This document shows, piece by piece, positions 1 to 7,797 of a stretch of 23,656 nt of DNA (positions within the stretch are counted from its first letter, which is position 1; each line of letters opens with the position of its first letter). The DNA is from Oscillospiraceae bacterium (lineage in GTDB: Bacteria; Bacillota; Clostridia; Oscillospirales; Acutalibacteraceae). The notes below the pieces were generated by a model. It ran no database searches, was not told where the DNA came from, and worked only from the letters and a program-made list of their open reading frames with translations. Position numbers and translations under genes: made by a program. Location: positions 1-23,656 of the forward strand of contig WRDE01000004.1 of the NCBI GenBank assembly GCA_009783605.1. The letters run 5' to 3'.

Positions 1-1222
1 CGGTTTTTCTCACCGCTTCGGCTGTCCGTTCGGGCGCGAGGGGCGGGGTTTTGGCTTCGGATGTTATCTGTTCGGCCGCGGTGTTGCCGTCATTATCCCG
101 GACGGTCAGCGTCGCCGTGCTGCCGTCCCAGTTAAAGAGCATGTGTATATCCACCCGGGGTTGCTCCTGCTGATATCCCGCCCGCAGCTTTTTCAGTACC
201 GGGTCAGCCGACAGGACATCCTCATGCCGCCGCCAGCCGAACATCGCCGGACCGCGCCGGCCGGTCAGGTACCCGTCGGTAAATCCGGAGCGGGAAAAAA
301 CCGATTTTAAATTTGTCAGGCCTCGCCCTTTTGGGACGACCACGCCTATAGGAGTGGTCCGTTTCACCTGATTTCCCGCCTTTAGCGGGGTGAGCGCCAA
401 TCCCTCCGGCTGTGGATGCTCATACAGCCTGTCTGCCGCGTCACGGTATACGGCGGCTGCCGCGGCGACATATTCCGGCCGTTTCATCCGGCCTTCGATC
501 TTCAGGGATGTGACCCCGATAGCGGCCAGCGCAGCCACCTGACCGGCGGCGCAGAGGTCTTTTAAGCTCAGCGCGTATTGCTCATCGGCATTATGTTTGC
601 TGTCCAACCAGGGCAGCCGGCAGGGTCCGGCGCAGCGGCCACGGTTGCCGCTCCGGCCGCCCAACACCGCCGACAGGTAACACTGCCCCGATACCGACAT
701 ACACAGGGCGCCGTGGACGAAAACCTCCAGCTCGACTCCCAACCCGGCACAGGCGGCGATCTCCTCCAGCGTCATCTCCCGGGCCAGCACCACCCGGGAA
801 AACCCCATTTCGGCCATTGTTTTCACCATCGCCGGGGTATGGCAGGAGGTCTGGGTCGAGGCGTGGAGCGTCATCTCCGGCGCCATTGCCCGCAGGCACC
901 GCGCCAGCCCCAGATCCTGAACGATAAGGCCGTCGGCGCCGATTTCACAGGCATGGGCGGCGGCGGCCAGTGCGCTGTCCAATTCCCCGTCCCGGATCAG
1001 CGTGTTGAGCGCGATATAGACCCGCGCGCCGGCGCGGTGACAATAAGAAATGGCTTCCGCCATCTCCTGATCGGTAAAATTTACCGCGTATTGCCGCGCG
1101 CTGTAACCGCCGCCGAGATAGACGGCGTCGGCTCCCGCCCGCACCGCGGCAATGACCGATTCCGGCCCGCCCGCGGGAGCCAAAACCTCTGGTTTTTTGA
1201 TCGATTGGTTATTACATTTCAT
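1..1222 (-). CDS. U32 family peptidase-like protein, 3' end outside window
   Basis: About 407 codons are visible, and the C-terminus runs off the left edge. The protein opens with VLAPAGGPESVIAAVRAGAD and contains the U32 signature around residues 163-180 (EVFVHGALCMSVSGQCYLS), followed by the cysteine pair in GRCAGPC. These cysteines bind an iron-sulfur cluster in the characterised relatives. Family members with known roles (RlhA, TrhP) hydroxylate rRNA or tRNA rather than cut protein, so RNA modification is more likely than proteolysis; that is inference. The ATG at 1222 is chosen because the family core starts right after it. The gene lies 39 bases downstream of zapA on the same strand, a pairing common in Clostridia, and is probably cotranscribed with it. 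The visible part beyond about residue 300 is probably the start of the long C-terminal extension found in Firmicutes homologues. Confidence 0.88.
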   Translation of the reverse strand, partial: MKCNNQSIKKPEVLAPAGGPESVIAAVRAGADAVYLGGGYSARQYAVNFTDQEMAEAISYCHRAGARVYIALNTLIRDGELDSALAAAAHACEIGADGLIVQDLGLARCLRAMAPEMTLHASTQTSCHTPAMVKTMAEMGFSRVVLAREMTLEEIAACAGLGVELEVFVHGALCMSVSGQCYLSAVLGGRSGNRGRCAGPCRLPWLDSKHNADEQYALSLKDLCAAGQVAALAAIGVTSLKIEGRMKRPEYVAAAAAVYRDAADRLYEHPQPEGLALTPLKAGNQVKRTTPIGVVVPKGRGLTNLKSVFSRSGFTDGYLTGRRGPAMFGWRRHEDVLSADPVLKKLRAGYQQEQPRVDIHMLFNWDGSTATLTVRDNDGNTAAEQITSEAKTPPLAPERTAEAVRKT

Positions 1223-1261
1223 TTAATAACTGTCAGGCGTTTATGAATCGGCGGGTCTGTG

Positions 1262-1618
1262 TCAGGCCTTTTTCTCCAACAGGGCGACTTTTTGCCGCAG
1301 CAGCGCCACCTCATGCCGCAGCTGCGCCGCTTCTTTTGACGCGGCGTCCGAAATGGCGCGGCCCCGGGCATTGTCGTCGAGATATCCTTTCATCTGCTCC
1401 CGCAGATTATCGGCGGCGTCGATCGCTTTTTGAGCGTGGTCGGCATAAGTCAACGCCGCCAACACCGCCGCCATCGTGGTGGAAACCCGCGGCGAAGCCA
1501 GCAGATCCTTCATCTCTTTTTCAACCCGGCGGGCCAATTCTTCCATATAATATGTCGACTCATCGGTGGTAATAATATATTCGGTGCCGCAGATCGTCAG
1601 CTTCACACGGTTTGCCAC
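1262..1618 (-). CDS. zapA: Cell division protein ZapA
   Basis: This 118-residue protein matches ZapA in length and layout. A short N-terminal globular part (NRVKLTICGTEYIITTDES) is followed by a helical region and a C-terminal coiled coil (roughly residues 80-117, rich in Leu, Glu, Lys and Gln). ZapA binds FtsZ in the cytoplasm and cross-links protofilaments at the division ring. The start is a GTG at 1616-1618. An AAGGAG sequence lies 11-12 bases upstream, and the ATG nearer to it is in another frame. The U32 peptidase gene follows after 39 bases, so the two are probably one transcript. The gene upstream ends 79 bases away, enough room for a promoter, but I see no strong -35/-10 pair there. 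Confidence 0.85.
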   Translation of the reverse strand: MANRVKLTICGTEYIITTDESTYYMEELARRVEKEMKDLLASPRVSTTMAAVLAALTYADHAQKAIDAADNLREQMKGYLDDNARGRAISDAASKEAAQLRHEVALLRQKVALLEKKA

Positions 1619-1697
1619 GATGTATTCATCTCCTTATATAAAAATGAATGAAGGTAAAAGGAAAATATGCCGGTTACGGCGCACCGGAAAGATCCGG

Positions 1698-2819
1698 TTA
1701 ATATTTTAACGGGTCGGCAAATATGGCCTCTTTGTCCTCCATCGGCAACCGGTAGTATTCGTCTTCGTCCATCTCGACAACATCTTTTTCGATCTTAAAC
1801 GGAAGGGTTAATGGTTCGGCAGGGCTTCCGTCGCTCCGTAAAAAATTCATCGTAATGTTGCCGCCGGATAGGCTGTATCTGCCGGTCAATGTAAAATTGA
1901 GTTCTTTATCGTTTGGTTTGCGGATATTGTATGCCGCAAATATTACGGTGTTGTCGGAATCTAACAGCAGCAATACGATTTCGTCTCCTTCCATCCATCG
2001 CCATAAACCCACCCACGGATCGGCGGCCGGTGTTGTGGATACATTCACATCGCCGGTGGGGTCCATTATATCGCGGGTAGTATCTCCGGTAATATCTCCG
2101 GTAGTGTTTTCAGTAGGCGTGGTGACCGGTTCGGCAGTACTGCTGCTTACATCCTGCGGCTGTTTGATGATGGTGACGGTATATCCGTCGGCGTCATAAT
2201 CAATCCGCAGCAAAATTTCGTTCCCGCTGTCGTCCGAAGCGCGCGTCAATTGAATAGTCCCCTCGGCTGAACCGTTGAAATCTTTGTCGTCCAGCACCGA
2301 AAAGCCATTTTTACCGCACAGATAGGATTTATAATTAAACATCTCGCGGTATTGGGCCTTGCCGGGTATTTGATATTTTATGGTATGCGTGGTGACGCCG
2401 GCGTTGGTCTGGGTATCGGTGCTTTCAATTTTACGATCCGCTCCGAGAGCCAGCCGGACCGATGGGATCCTGTCGCTGCCGAGGAGATAATAGTCTTCTC
2501 CGGCGGTATTTTCGGAAGAATTGAAGACCACAAGAACCAGCAGCAGGACAACAACGACGGCCACCGCCGCTATCCCCGCGATGATCAAGGGCAGCGAAAG
2601 TTTTTTCTTTGCCGCGGCGTCGGGTTGATATGACTGCTCATACGGTATAGCTTCCGGCGCGCTGGGCTGGAGAGTTTCGAAAGGCTGAACCGGCGCATTC
2701 AATACGCTCGTTTCCTGGTCGGACGAGAGCTGGCCGGGCGGGAGTTTGTATCCGCAATCCCAACAATATTCTTCGTGGTCTTCGCATTCCGTTTCGCAGA
2801 ACGGGCAATATTTAGACAT
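1698..2819 (-). CDS. Zinc-ribbon membrane protein of unknown function
   Basis: 373 residues. The N-terminus is a zinc ribbon with CxxC pairs at Cys5/Cys8 and Cys19/Cys22. A Pro/Gln-rich linker leads to one strong membrane helix at about residues 74-99, preceded by KKK. About 270 residues follow, predicted outside the cell by the positive-inside rule. That part holds a globular region (about 105-215), a Thr/Gly/Asp-rich linker with short repeats (TGDITGDTT, about 225-250), and a C-terminal beta-rich region starting at WVGLWRWMEGDE that looks lipocalin-like. The architecture, with a cytoplasmic zinc ribbon, one helix and an external domain, is common in Clostridia, where the genes are annotated only as zinc-ribbon proteins. 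A purine-rich Shine-Dalgarno (GGGGGGAA) precedes the ATG. The upstream gene on the same strand ends 21 bases away, suggesting an operon. The function is unknown. Confidence 0.75.
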   Translation of the reverse strand: MSKYCPFCETECEDHEEYCWDCGYKLPPGQLSSDQETSVLNAPVQPFETLQPSAPEAIPYEQSYQPDAAAKKKLSLPLIIAGIAAVAVVVVLLLVLVVFNSSENTAGEDYYLLGSDRIPSVRLALGADRKIESTDTQTNAGVTTHTIKYQIPGKAQYREMFNYKSYLCGKNGFSVLDDKDFNGSAEGTIQLTRASDDSGNEILLRIDYDADGYTVTIIKQPQDVSSSTAEPVTTPTENTTGDITGDTTRDIMDPTGDVNVSTTPAADPWVGLWRWMEGDEIVLLLLDSDNTVIFAAYNIRKPNDKELNFTLTGRYSLSGGNITMNFLRSDGSPAEPLTLPFKIEKDVVEMDEDEYYRLPMEDKEAIFADPLKY

Positions 2820-2840
2820 GTTGTTCCCCCCTGAATAGGA

Positions 2841-3548
2841 TTATTTATTTTCTTCAAAAACGGACAGTTCCATTAAAAGTTTACCGACGGGTTTATTTTC
2901 CCGCCGCGCCGCGGCCCGTAAATCGAGATAGAGCTGGTGATCTGCCTGTTGTATCTGCCGCGCCGGCGGGATTCCCTTCGGGAACAGCTCCGAAAGCCGG
3001 CCGAGGAAATCCTCCGGCGTCAGTTCCCGGACCGGCCGGCCGCCGCTCTCACGGCAGTACCGGAACCCGCCCAGCGCGAAGAATCCGTCGGTATCATCCT
3101 CATATCCGGTTTCCCGCCGCAGAGCGGCGCCGCGTTCCGCCAGTTTTTTATGACCGGTATTGAGCCGCCGGATCTCCCCGTCGGGATACAGCTCCCGCAG
3201 CCGCGCGAAATAGGTATCCAGCCGTTTGCTCAATACGGGATCGGCCGGTTGGCCGGCCGGATCCGGCTGTGGCTGCGGATTCTCCGGAAGGACCGGTTCC
3301 GGCGCAAACGGTTTTACCGGATTTTTAATCCGTTCTCGGGTTGAATTCTCCGACGCTTGCGTTGCGGCTCTGTCGCAACAGAGACGCTTAACTCGGTTCC
3401 AAGATTGTTCGTGGGGTTCATACCGTTGATTTGGCGCTCTTGTCGGCGGTTTATCCGCTTTTTTTGCCACCGGGCAGCATTGGCGCCGGGAGCCGCGGCA
3501 TGGCAGTTTCCGGCGGTTGGCGGCCGGAATCCCCAGCAATTTATCCAA
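2841..3548 (-). CDS. Hypothetical protein with two ~50-residue repeats
   Basis: I do not recognise this family. From a TTG start it is 235 residues. Residues 1-105 are basic, low in secondary-structure signal and Pro-rich (PVLPENPQPQPDPAG). Two related segments follow: about 116-164, beginning RLRELYPDGEIRRLN, and about 184-232, beginning RLSELFPKGIPPARQ. Both share RLxELxPxG, then a His/Lys- or His/Gln-containing helix and an AALRRE/AAARRE block. They read as a divergent tandem duplication of a small helical module. The start is uncertain. No ATG lies in frame, and the TTG at 3548 sits about 17 bases after a good AAGGGAGG. A GTG at 3470, giving AKKADKPPTRAP, has no obvious ribosome site. The frame is also open upstream of the TTG back to about 3590. 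Its 3' neighbour, the zinc-ribbon protein gene, is 21 bases away. Confidence 0.55.
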   Translation of the reverse strand: MDKLLGIPAANRRKLPCRGSRRQCCPVAKKADKPPTRAPNQRYEPHEQSWNRVKRLCCDRAATQASENSTRERIKNPVKPFAPEPVLPENPQPQPDPAGQPADPVLSKRLDTYFARLRELYPDGEIRRLNTGHKKLAERGAALRRETGYEDDTDGFFALGGFRYCRESGGRPVRELTPEDFLGRLSELFPKGIPPARQIQQADHQLYLDLRAAARRENKPVGKLLMELSVFEENK

Positions 3549-3716
3549 AAAATGTATATCCGCCGCCTCCCTTATAAAAACAAAATTTTAAAGATATTTT
3601 TATTTTACCACTTGAGAGATAAAAAAACAAGACAGTATACGGGAGTTTATATGTCTTTTAAGCAGTATATACCACAAAAAGCCGGCCTTCCCGGAAAAAG
3701 TTTAGCGTTTCTTCTC
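3549..3716. other. AT-rich intergenic stretch
   Basis: This lies between two divergently read genes. It is AT-rich with several A/T runs. On the minus strand, TATACT hexamers occur at 3634-3639 and 3664-3669, but neither has a convincing -35 at 16-18 bases, so no minus-strand promoter is called. I see no RNA gene or repeat here. Confidence 0.4.
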
Positions 3717-3745
3717 TTGCATACCCTCCGCGCGGCTGTTATAAT
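3717..3745 (+). promoter_or_regulatory. Sigma-A-type promoter for the 84-residue protein gene
   Basis: The -35 is TTGCAT (3717-3722) and the -10 is TATAAT (3740-3745), with a 17-base spacer. Transcription would start near 3752, about 36 bases before the ATG at 3788. Confidence 0.7.
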
Positions 3746-3787
3746 ACTAATAATTTCTAAATTTATATTAGTGAACGGAGTGAGTTT

Positions 3788-4042
3788 ATGGCCAGAACAG
3801 ATATCCACAACTTTGATTTCCAAAAGCTGCTGGAATTCGCCGCCACCGCCAAGGGAGAGGTGTTTCTCAAGACCTCGGAGGGGGACGTGCTGAATCTCAA
3901 GAGCCGGCTGACCCAGCTGCTGGCCCTTTCCAATGCCATTGACTGGGGCAAGATCGGCGAGGCGACGGTTATCTGCAAAAACCCGGAGGACGAGTCCCGG
4001 CTGTTCCGTATGAATCTGTATGGGGGCGACGGCGAGAGATAA
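3788..4042 (+). CDS. Small hypothetical cytoplasmic protein
   Basis: 84 residues with no signal peptide or membrane segment. It has a mixed alpha/beta look: an N-terminal helix (FDFQKLLEFAATAKG), a beta hairpin (EVFLKTSEGDVLNLKS), a Leu-rich helix (RLTQLLALSNAI), and a C-terminal strand region (ATVICKNPEDESRLFRMNLYG). The style is of a compact conserved Clostridia protein, but I cannot name the family. The ATG is supported by GGAG seven bases upstream and by a strong promoter at 3717-3745, so it is expressed on its own. It converges on addA, whose stop codon is only three bases away, and no terminator hairpin is visible between them. The two transcripts probably overlap. Confidence 0.75.
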   Translation: MARTDIHNFDFQKLLEFAATAKGEVFLKTSEGDVLNLKSRLTQLLALSNAIDWGKIGEATVICKNPEDESRLFRMNLYGGDGER

Positions 4043-4045
4043 CCG

Positions 4046-7000
4046 TTAGAAAAATCCGTCCGCTTCATAGGGATCGTCCGGTGCCGATCCGGTCACGGGA
4101 ATCTCCCGGTCCAACGCGAACGAATACAGCAGACACCCGGTCACCGGCAATCCCAGCGTCCGGGCCAGCGCCCAGCGGTATACCTCCAACTGGCGGCGGT
4201 AGCGGTCCATCAGCTCTTCGGCGGTTTTGACATGGTCGGTTTTATAATCGACGATGATCAGGCCGCCGTTTTCTTCAAATACGCAGTCGGCGATCCCCTG
4301 TACCACCATTCGTTCATTTCGGATGGCAACCATCCGTTCATTTTGGATGGTGGTTTCTGCTTGCGCCAATTCCGGCGCGTAGGCGGTGACCGGCATTTCG
4401 ACGGTGAACGCGGCTTCCCGCCGCAGCGAATCGGCGGCTTTTATCCGGCGGTAGAGAGGACCGGCAAAAAAACGCCGGATTTTTACCAGCGGCAGCGAAG
4501 CCCCCTGCGCCGCGGTGAGGTAGCCGCCGGATACCAACCGCGCCGCCTCCGCCGCCGGGTCGGTTTCCGCCGCGCCGTAATCGGCGAACTGCATAAACTG
4601 GTGCAGCGCGGTGCCGCGTTCGGCGGGGGTCAGGCCGCCGGCGCCGAGAAAAGCGGGGCGGGAGGTCGCGGCATATGCCCGGGAGATCCCCCCGGCGGCC
4701 AGCTCGGAGGCGGCCAGCTTGACCGGCACCTGTCCCAGCGGAAGCCAGGGATATTCCCAGGCCATCCGTTCGGCCAATAGCCGGCAGAGGGCTTGGTCGG
4801 CTTCAAACTGTGCGGCAATATCGGTGAGTTCCGCCGGGAGCTCCGGCGGACGGCAGATGACAATCTGCCAATCGTGTATGGCGGGACAGAGGGGGACGGG
4901 ATCACCGCCGGCCAGCATCCGCAAAATATCCGCCGACGGGTGCCGCAGCGCGGCACTCAGCAGCCAGTCGCCCGGTCCCGCCGCCCGGGCGGCGGCATAG
5001 GCCGGCAGCTGCGGCCGGTTGTCTAACGCCGCCGCCAGCCGGGAGAGTTTTGCGGTGGCGTTATTGACCGACATGACCATGATCAGCTTTTCCCGTGCCC
5101 GGGTCATGGCCACATACAGTATCCGCATCTCCTCCCGGCGCTGCTGCCGCCGGATCGACAGCGATACCCCCCGATGGGATACCGTCTCATACTGCTGCCG
5201 GGTATCCGCGTCCCGGCGGATCAGCCCGATACCGGCCTCCTCGTCCAACAGCAGGTCGCCGATAGCTGACCGGTCATTGAACCGGCTGCCCAGCCCGGCC
5301 AGGAACACCACCGGGAATTCCAGTCCTTTGGAATGGTGTATGCTGATAATGCGGACCACGTCGGCATAGGCGGTGCCGGCCGCCGAAGGGGCGATATCCA
5401 TCTGACGCTCCTCCATACGGTCAAGGTGGCGGACAAACGCCGACAGCCCGCGAAAACCGTCGTCCTCAAATTCCCGCGCCAATTCCTGGAGCTTGCGCAG
5501 GTTGCCGGTCCGCTCAGCAGCCCCCGGCTTGGCCGACATCACCGCCGGCAGGCCGCAGTCCTCATAGATCCGCCAGATCAGCCGGTCGGCCGGCATCGCC
5601 GCCGCCAGCGCCCGCCAGCCGTCTAACCGGCGCAAAAAGCCGGTGATCCGGCCGCTTAAATCATCTTCTGTGCCCTTCCGCGCCGCATACCGCCGCAGCG
5701 CCACAAATAAATTGGCGCCCGTCGCGCCGCGCTGGGCGAGCCGCACCGCCGCGAGGTCGTCCGGCGTGAAGCCGAACACCGGCGACAGCATCACCGCCAG
5801 CAGCGGCACGTCCTGTACCGGGTTGTCGATCACCCGCAGCAGCGATACCGCCGCCGTCACCTCCGCCGCCGCAAAGAAACCGCTGCGCGACTCGGTCCAG
5901 GCCGGAATCCCCAGCCGGGCCAGCTCGGCCGCATAGGCGGCGGCATACCCCTGGGTGCTGCGGAGCAGAACGCAGAAATCCTGATACCGGACCGGCCGGT
6001 CGCCGGATCCTTCGGTCACCCGGAACACCCGCAGCATCGCGTTGATTTTTTCGGCGATCACCCGCGCCTCAACCGCCGCGCGTTCATACCGGGCGGCGTC
6101 GGAAGCGGATTCGGCGGTCCCGGCCTCCTCGGCAGTATCGGGGCCGGCGTCCTCGTCTCCCGCGGCCCCGTCGATCAGGATCAGTTCAGTCTCCCGGCCC
6201 TCCGCCGCCGGATATTCCGCCGCCGCCACCAATTCCTCGCCCTCGTTGTAGGCGATACCGCTGCTCTCCCGGCTCATCAGCTGGGAAAAGACAAAATTGA
6301 CCGCTTCGGTCACCTGAGGGCGGGAGCGGAAGTTGTGTCCCAGGCGGATGAGGGATCCGGGAGGGAGTTGACAAGTGACAGTTGACAGTTGACAGTTATC
6401 GCCTGACATATCGTCGGTGTAGGGGGTGAAGGTATTGGTTTTTTTTATGAATATCTCCGGCATGGCTTTGCGGAAGCTGTAGATGCTTTGTTTGACGTCG
6501 CCTACCATGAACAGGTTGTTTGGGCGGGAGAGAGCGGTGAACAGGGCGTCCTGGGCGGCGTTGGTGTCCTGATATTCGTCCACCATCACATAGCTGAACT
6601 GCTCCGCCAGCTGTTTGGCCAGCGGCGTCTGCTGTAAGTTTTCTTCGGATTCTTCCACCAGCAGCCGGAGCGCCATATGCTCCAGATCGTCGAAATCCAA
6701 CAGCCGCCGGGCGGATTTCAGTGTAGCGTACCGATCGGAAAACTGCCGCACCAATCCGCAGAGAGCCGCCGCGCCGCTCGCCGTCGCGGCCAGATCCGCC
6801 GAAAATTCCGCGGCGCTGCAGCAGAATCCCCTGAGGGCGGTTTCGGTCTGTTTTTTATACTGTGTACGTAACTCCTTGATTTTCTCCTTACAGCTGTCAT
6901 CCGCCATATCGGCGGATTTCCGTATCGCTTTCAGCGTTCCGAATTCCACCGACCCGAGCAGCTCCCGCGCCTCATCCCATCCGGCGTCCGGCAGCCGTTC

Positions 7001-7783
7001 CGCCGCCGCCGTGAGCTGCCGCAGATCCTCTTCCAGCGCCGGCAGATAATATTGAGCAATAACCAGATCGGACATGGCCCGACTGACCGCCTGTTTGCAG
7101 AGGGCGGCGGCGTATTGCAGGGCGGATACCGCGTGTTCTGTGATAATTTTTCCCCATACCGTCTGATCCGGCGCCGGTCCGGGCTGATAAGCCGCCAGTT
7201 TTTGGTCCAGCCACCGGTCGGGGAAGGGGTGGGAGCGGGTGAACGTATAGAGCTTTTCCACCGCTTCATATACCGCCCGGTCGTCCCGCCCGGTACAGAG
7301 CAGGTCGGTCAGCGCGGTAAATTCCGGCGAATCGGCGGCATACTGCTCCTCCATCACATCCGCCAGCGCCTGGGCGCGCAGCAAGCCGCTCTGGGTATCC
7401 TCGGCGATCCGGAAAACAGGCGAGATACCCAGCAGATGAAAATGGTCCCGCAGCAGATCGGCGCAAAAGCTGTGGATGGTGCAGATTTTGGCGCGGGGAA
7501 GCCCCAGCAGCTGCTTTTGCAGCTGCCGGTTGCCGGGATCCTCGGCCAGCCGGGCGGCCAGCGCCTCCGACAGCCGTTGCTTCATCTCGGCCGCCGCCGC
7601 TTTGGTGAAGGTCACCACCAACAACGACCCGATCTCCGCCGGATTATCGGGATCGGTCAATAGCCGCGCCAGCCGTTCGATCAATACCGCCGTTTTGCCG
7701 GACCCGGCCGCCGCCGACACTAATAGGGTTCCCCCCCGGGCGGTAATCGCCTGTTTCTGCGCGGTTGTCCAGGATCGGGACAT
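4046..7783 (-). CDS. addA: ATP-dependent helicase/nuclease subunit A
   Basis: 1245 residues, the usual AddA size. The UvrD-type helicase motifs are in order: Walker A SAAAGSGKTAVL (about 23-34), TFTKAAAAEM (58-67), DEYQDTN (402-408), GDVKQSIYSFR (428-438), and the motif VI region EEMRILYVAMTRAREKL (about 884-900). The C-terminal RecB-type nuclease keeps GIADCVFEENGG and IVDYKTD near residues 1162-1182. With AddB, this enzyme resects double-strand breaks for RecA-mediated repair in the cytoplasm. Two stretches look inserted: residues about 462-474 (DNCQLSTVTCQLP), encoded by 7-bp repeats, and about 1144-1161 (NERMVAI/RNERMVV), a 24-bp duplication. Neither interrupts a catalytic motif. The gene lies 14 bases downstream of a lipoprotein gene and probably shares its promoter. 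addB, usually directly upstream, is not in the window. Confidence 0.96.
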   Translation of the reverse strand: MSRSWTTAQKQAITARGGTLLVSAAAGSGKTAVLIERLARLLTDPDNPAEIGSLLVVTFTKAAAAEMKQRLSEALAARLAEDPGNRQLQKQLLGLPRAKICTIHSFCADLLRDHFHLLGISPVFRIAEDTQSGLLRAQALADVMEEQYAADSPEFTALTDLLCTGRDDRAVYEAVEKLYTFTRSHPFPDRWLDQKLAAYQPGPAPDQTVWGKIITEHAVSALQYAAALCKQAVSRAMSDLVIAQYYLPALEEDLRQLTAAAERLPDAGWDEARELLGSVEFGTLKAIRKSADMADDSCKEKIKELRTQYKKQTETALRGFCCSAAEFSADLAATASGAAALCGLVRQFSDRYATLKSARRLLDFDDLEHMALRLLVEESEENLQQTPLAKQLAEQFSYVMVDEYQDTNAAQDALFTALSRPNNLFMVGDVKQSIYSFRKAMPEIFIKKTNTFTPYTDDMSGDNCQLSTVTCQLPPGSLIRLGHNFRSRPQVTEAVNFVFSQLMSRESSGIAYNEGEELVAAAEYPAAEGRETELILIDGAAGDEDAGPDTAEEAGTAESASDAARYERAAVEARVIAEKINAMLRVFRVTEGSGDRPVRYQDFCVLLRSTQGYAAAYAAELARLGIPAWTESRSGFFAAAEVTAAVSLLRVIDNPVQDVPLLAVMLSPVFGFTPDDLAAVRLAQRGATGANLFVALRRYAARKGTEDDLSGRITGFLRRLDGWRALAAAMPADRLIWRIYEDCGLPAVMSAKPGAAERTGNLRKLQELAREFEDDGFRGLSAFVRHLDRMEERQMDIAPSAAGTAYADVVRIISIHHSKGLEFPVVFLAGLGSRFNDRSAIGDLLLDEEAGIGLIRRDADTRQQYETVSHRGVSLSIRRQQRREEMRILYVAMTRAREKLIMVMSVNNATAKLSRLAAALDNRPQLPAYAAARAAGPGDWLLSAALRHPSADILRMLAGGDPVPLCPAIHDWQIVICRPPELPAELTDIAAQFEADQALCRLLAERMAWEYPWLPLGQVPVKLAASELAAGGISRAYAATSRPAFLGAGGLTPAERGTALHQFMQFADYGAAETDPAAEAARLVSGGYLTAAQGASLPLVKIRRFFAGPLYRRIKAADSLRREAAFTVEMPVTAYAPELAQAETTIQNERMVAIRNERMVVQGIADCVFEENGGLIIVDYKTDHVKTAEELMDRYRRQLEVYRWALARTLGLPVTGCLLYSFALDREIPVTGSAPDDPYEADGFF
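4302..4354. repeat. 24-bp tandem duplication with nested palindrome inside addA
   Basis: Two near-identical copies begin at 4308 and 4332 (ATTCGTTCATTTCGGATGG and ATCCGTTCATTTTGGATGG). The block also contains a perfect hairpin, CGGATGG-CAA-CCATCCG (4320-4336). It is bounded by the inverted pair ACCACCAT (4302-4309) and ATGGTGGT (4347-4354). It adds an in-frame repeated octapeptide just before the nuclease motif. Confidence 0.75.
6367..6394. repeat. Four 7-bp tandem repeats inside addA
   Basis: The units on the plus strand are GTTGACA, AGTGACA, GTTGACA, GTTGACA, with a partial fifth (GTTA). Read in the addA frame they give CQLSTVTCQL, a sequence with no resemblance to AddA motifs. It lies between the GDVKQSIYSFR motif region and the LGHNFRSRP motif. 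Confidence 0.75.
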
Positions 7784-7797
7784 AATACCTCCAATTT

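Noticed and set aside
578..1246. Plus-strand frame of 222 codons
   Set aside because: It lies opposite the U32 peptidase, whose signature and cysteines are clear. The plus-strand reading is Arg/Gly/His-rich with no domain.
1619..1697. Promoter for zapA and terminator for the zinc-ribbon gene
   Set aside because: The only stem (ACCGGA/TCCGGT) lacks a proper T-run, and no -35 sits at the right distance from the TATATA near the start.
6367..6394. CRISPR-like repeats
   Set aside because: The units are 7 bp, directly tandem and without spacers. The other two heptamer arrays have the same form, and there is no cas gene.
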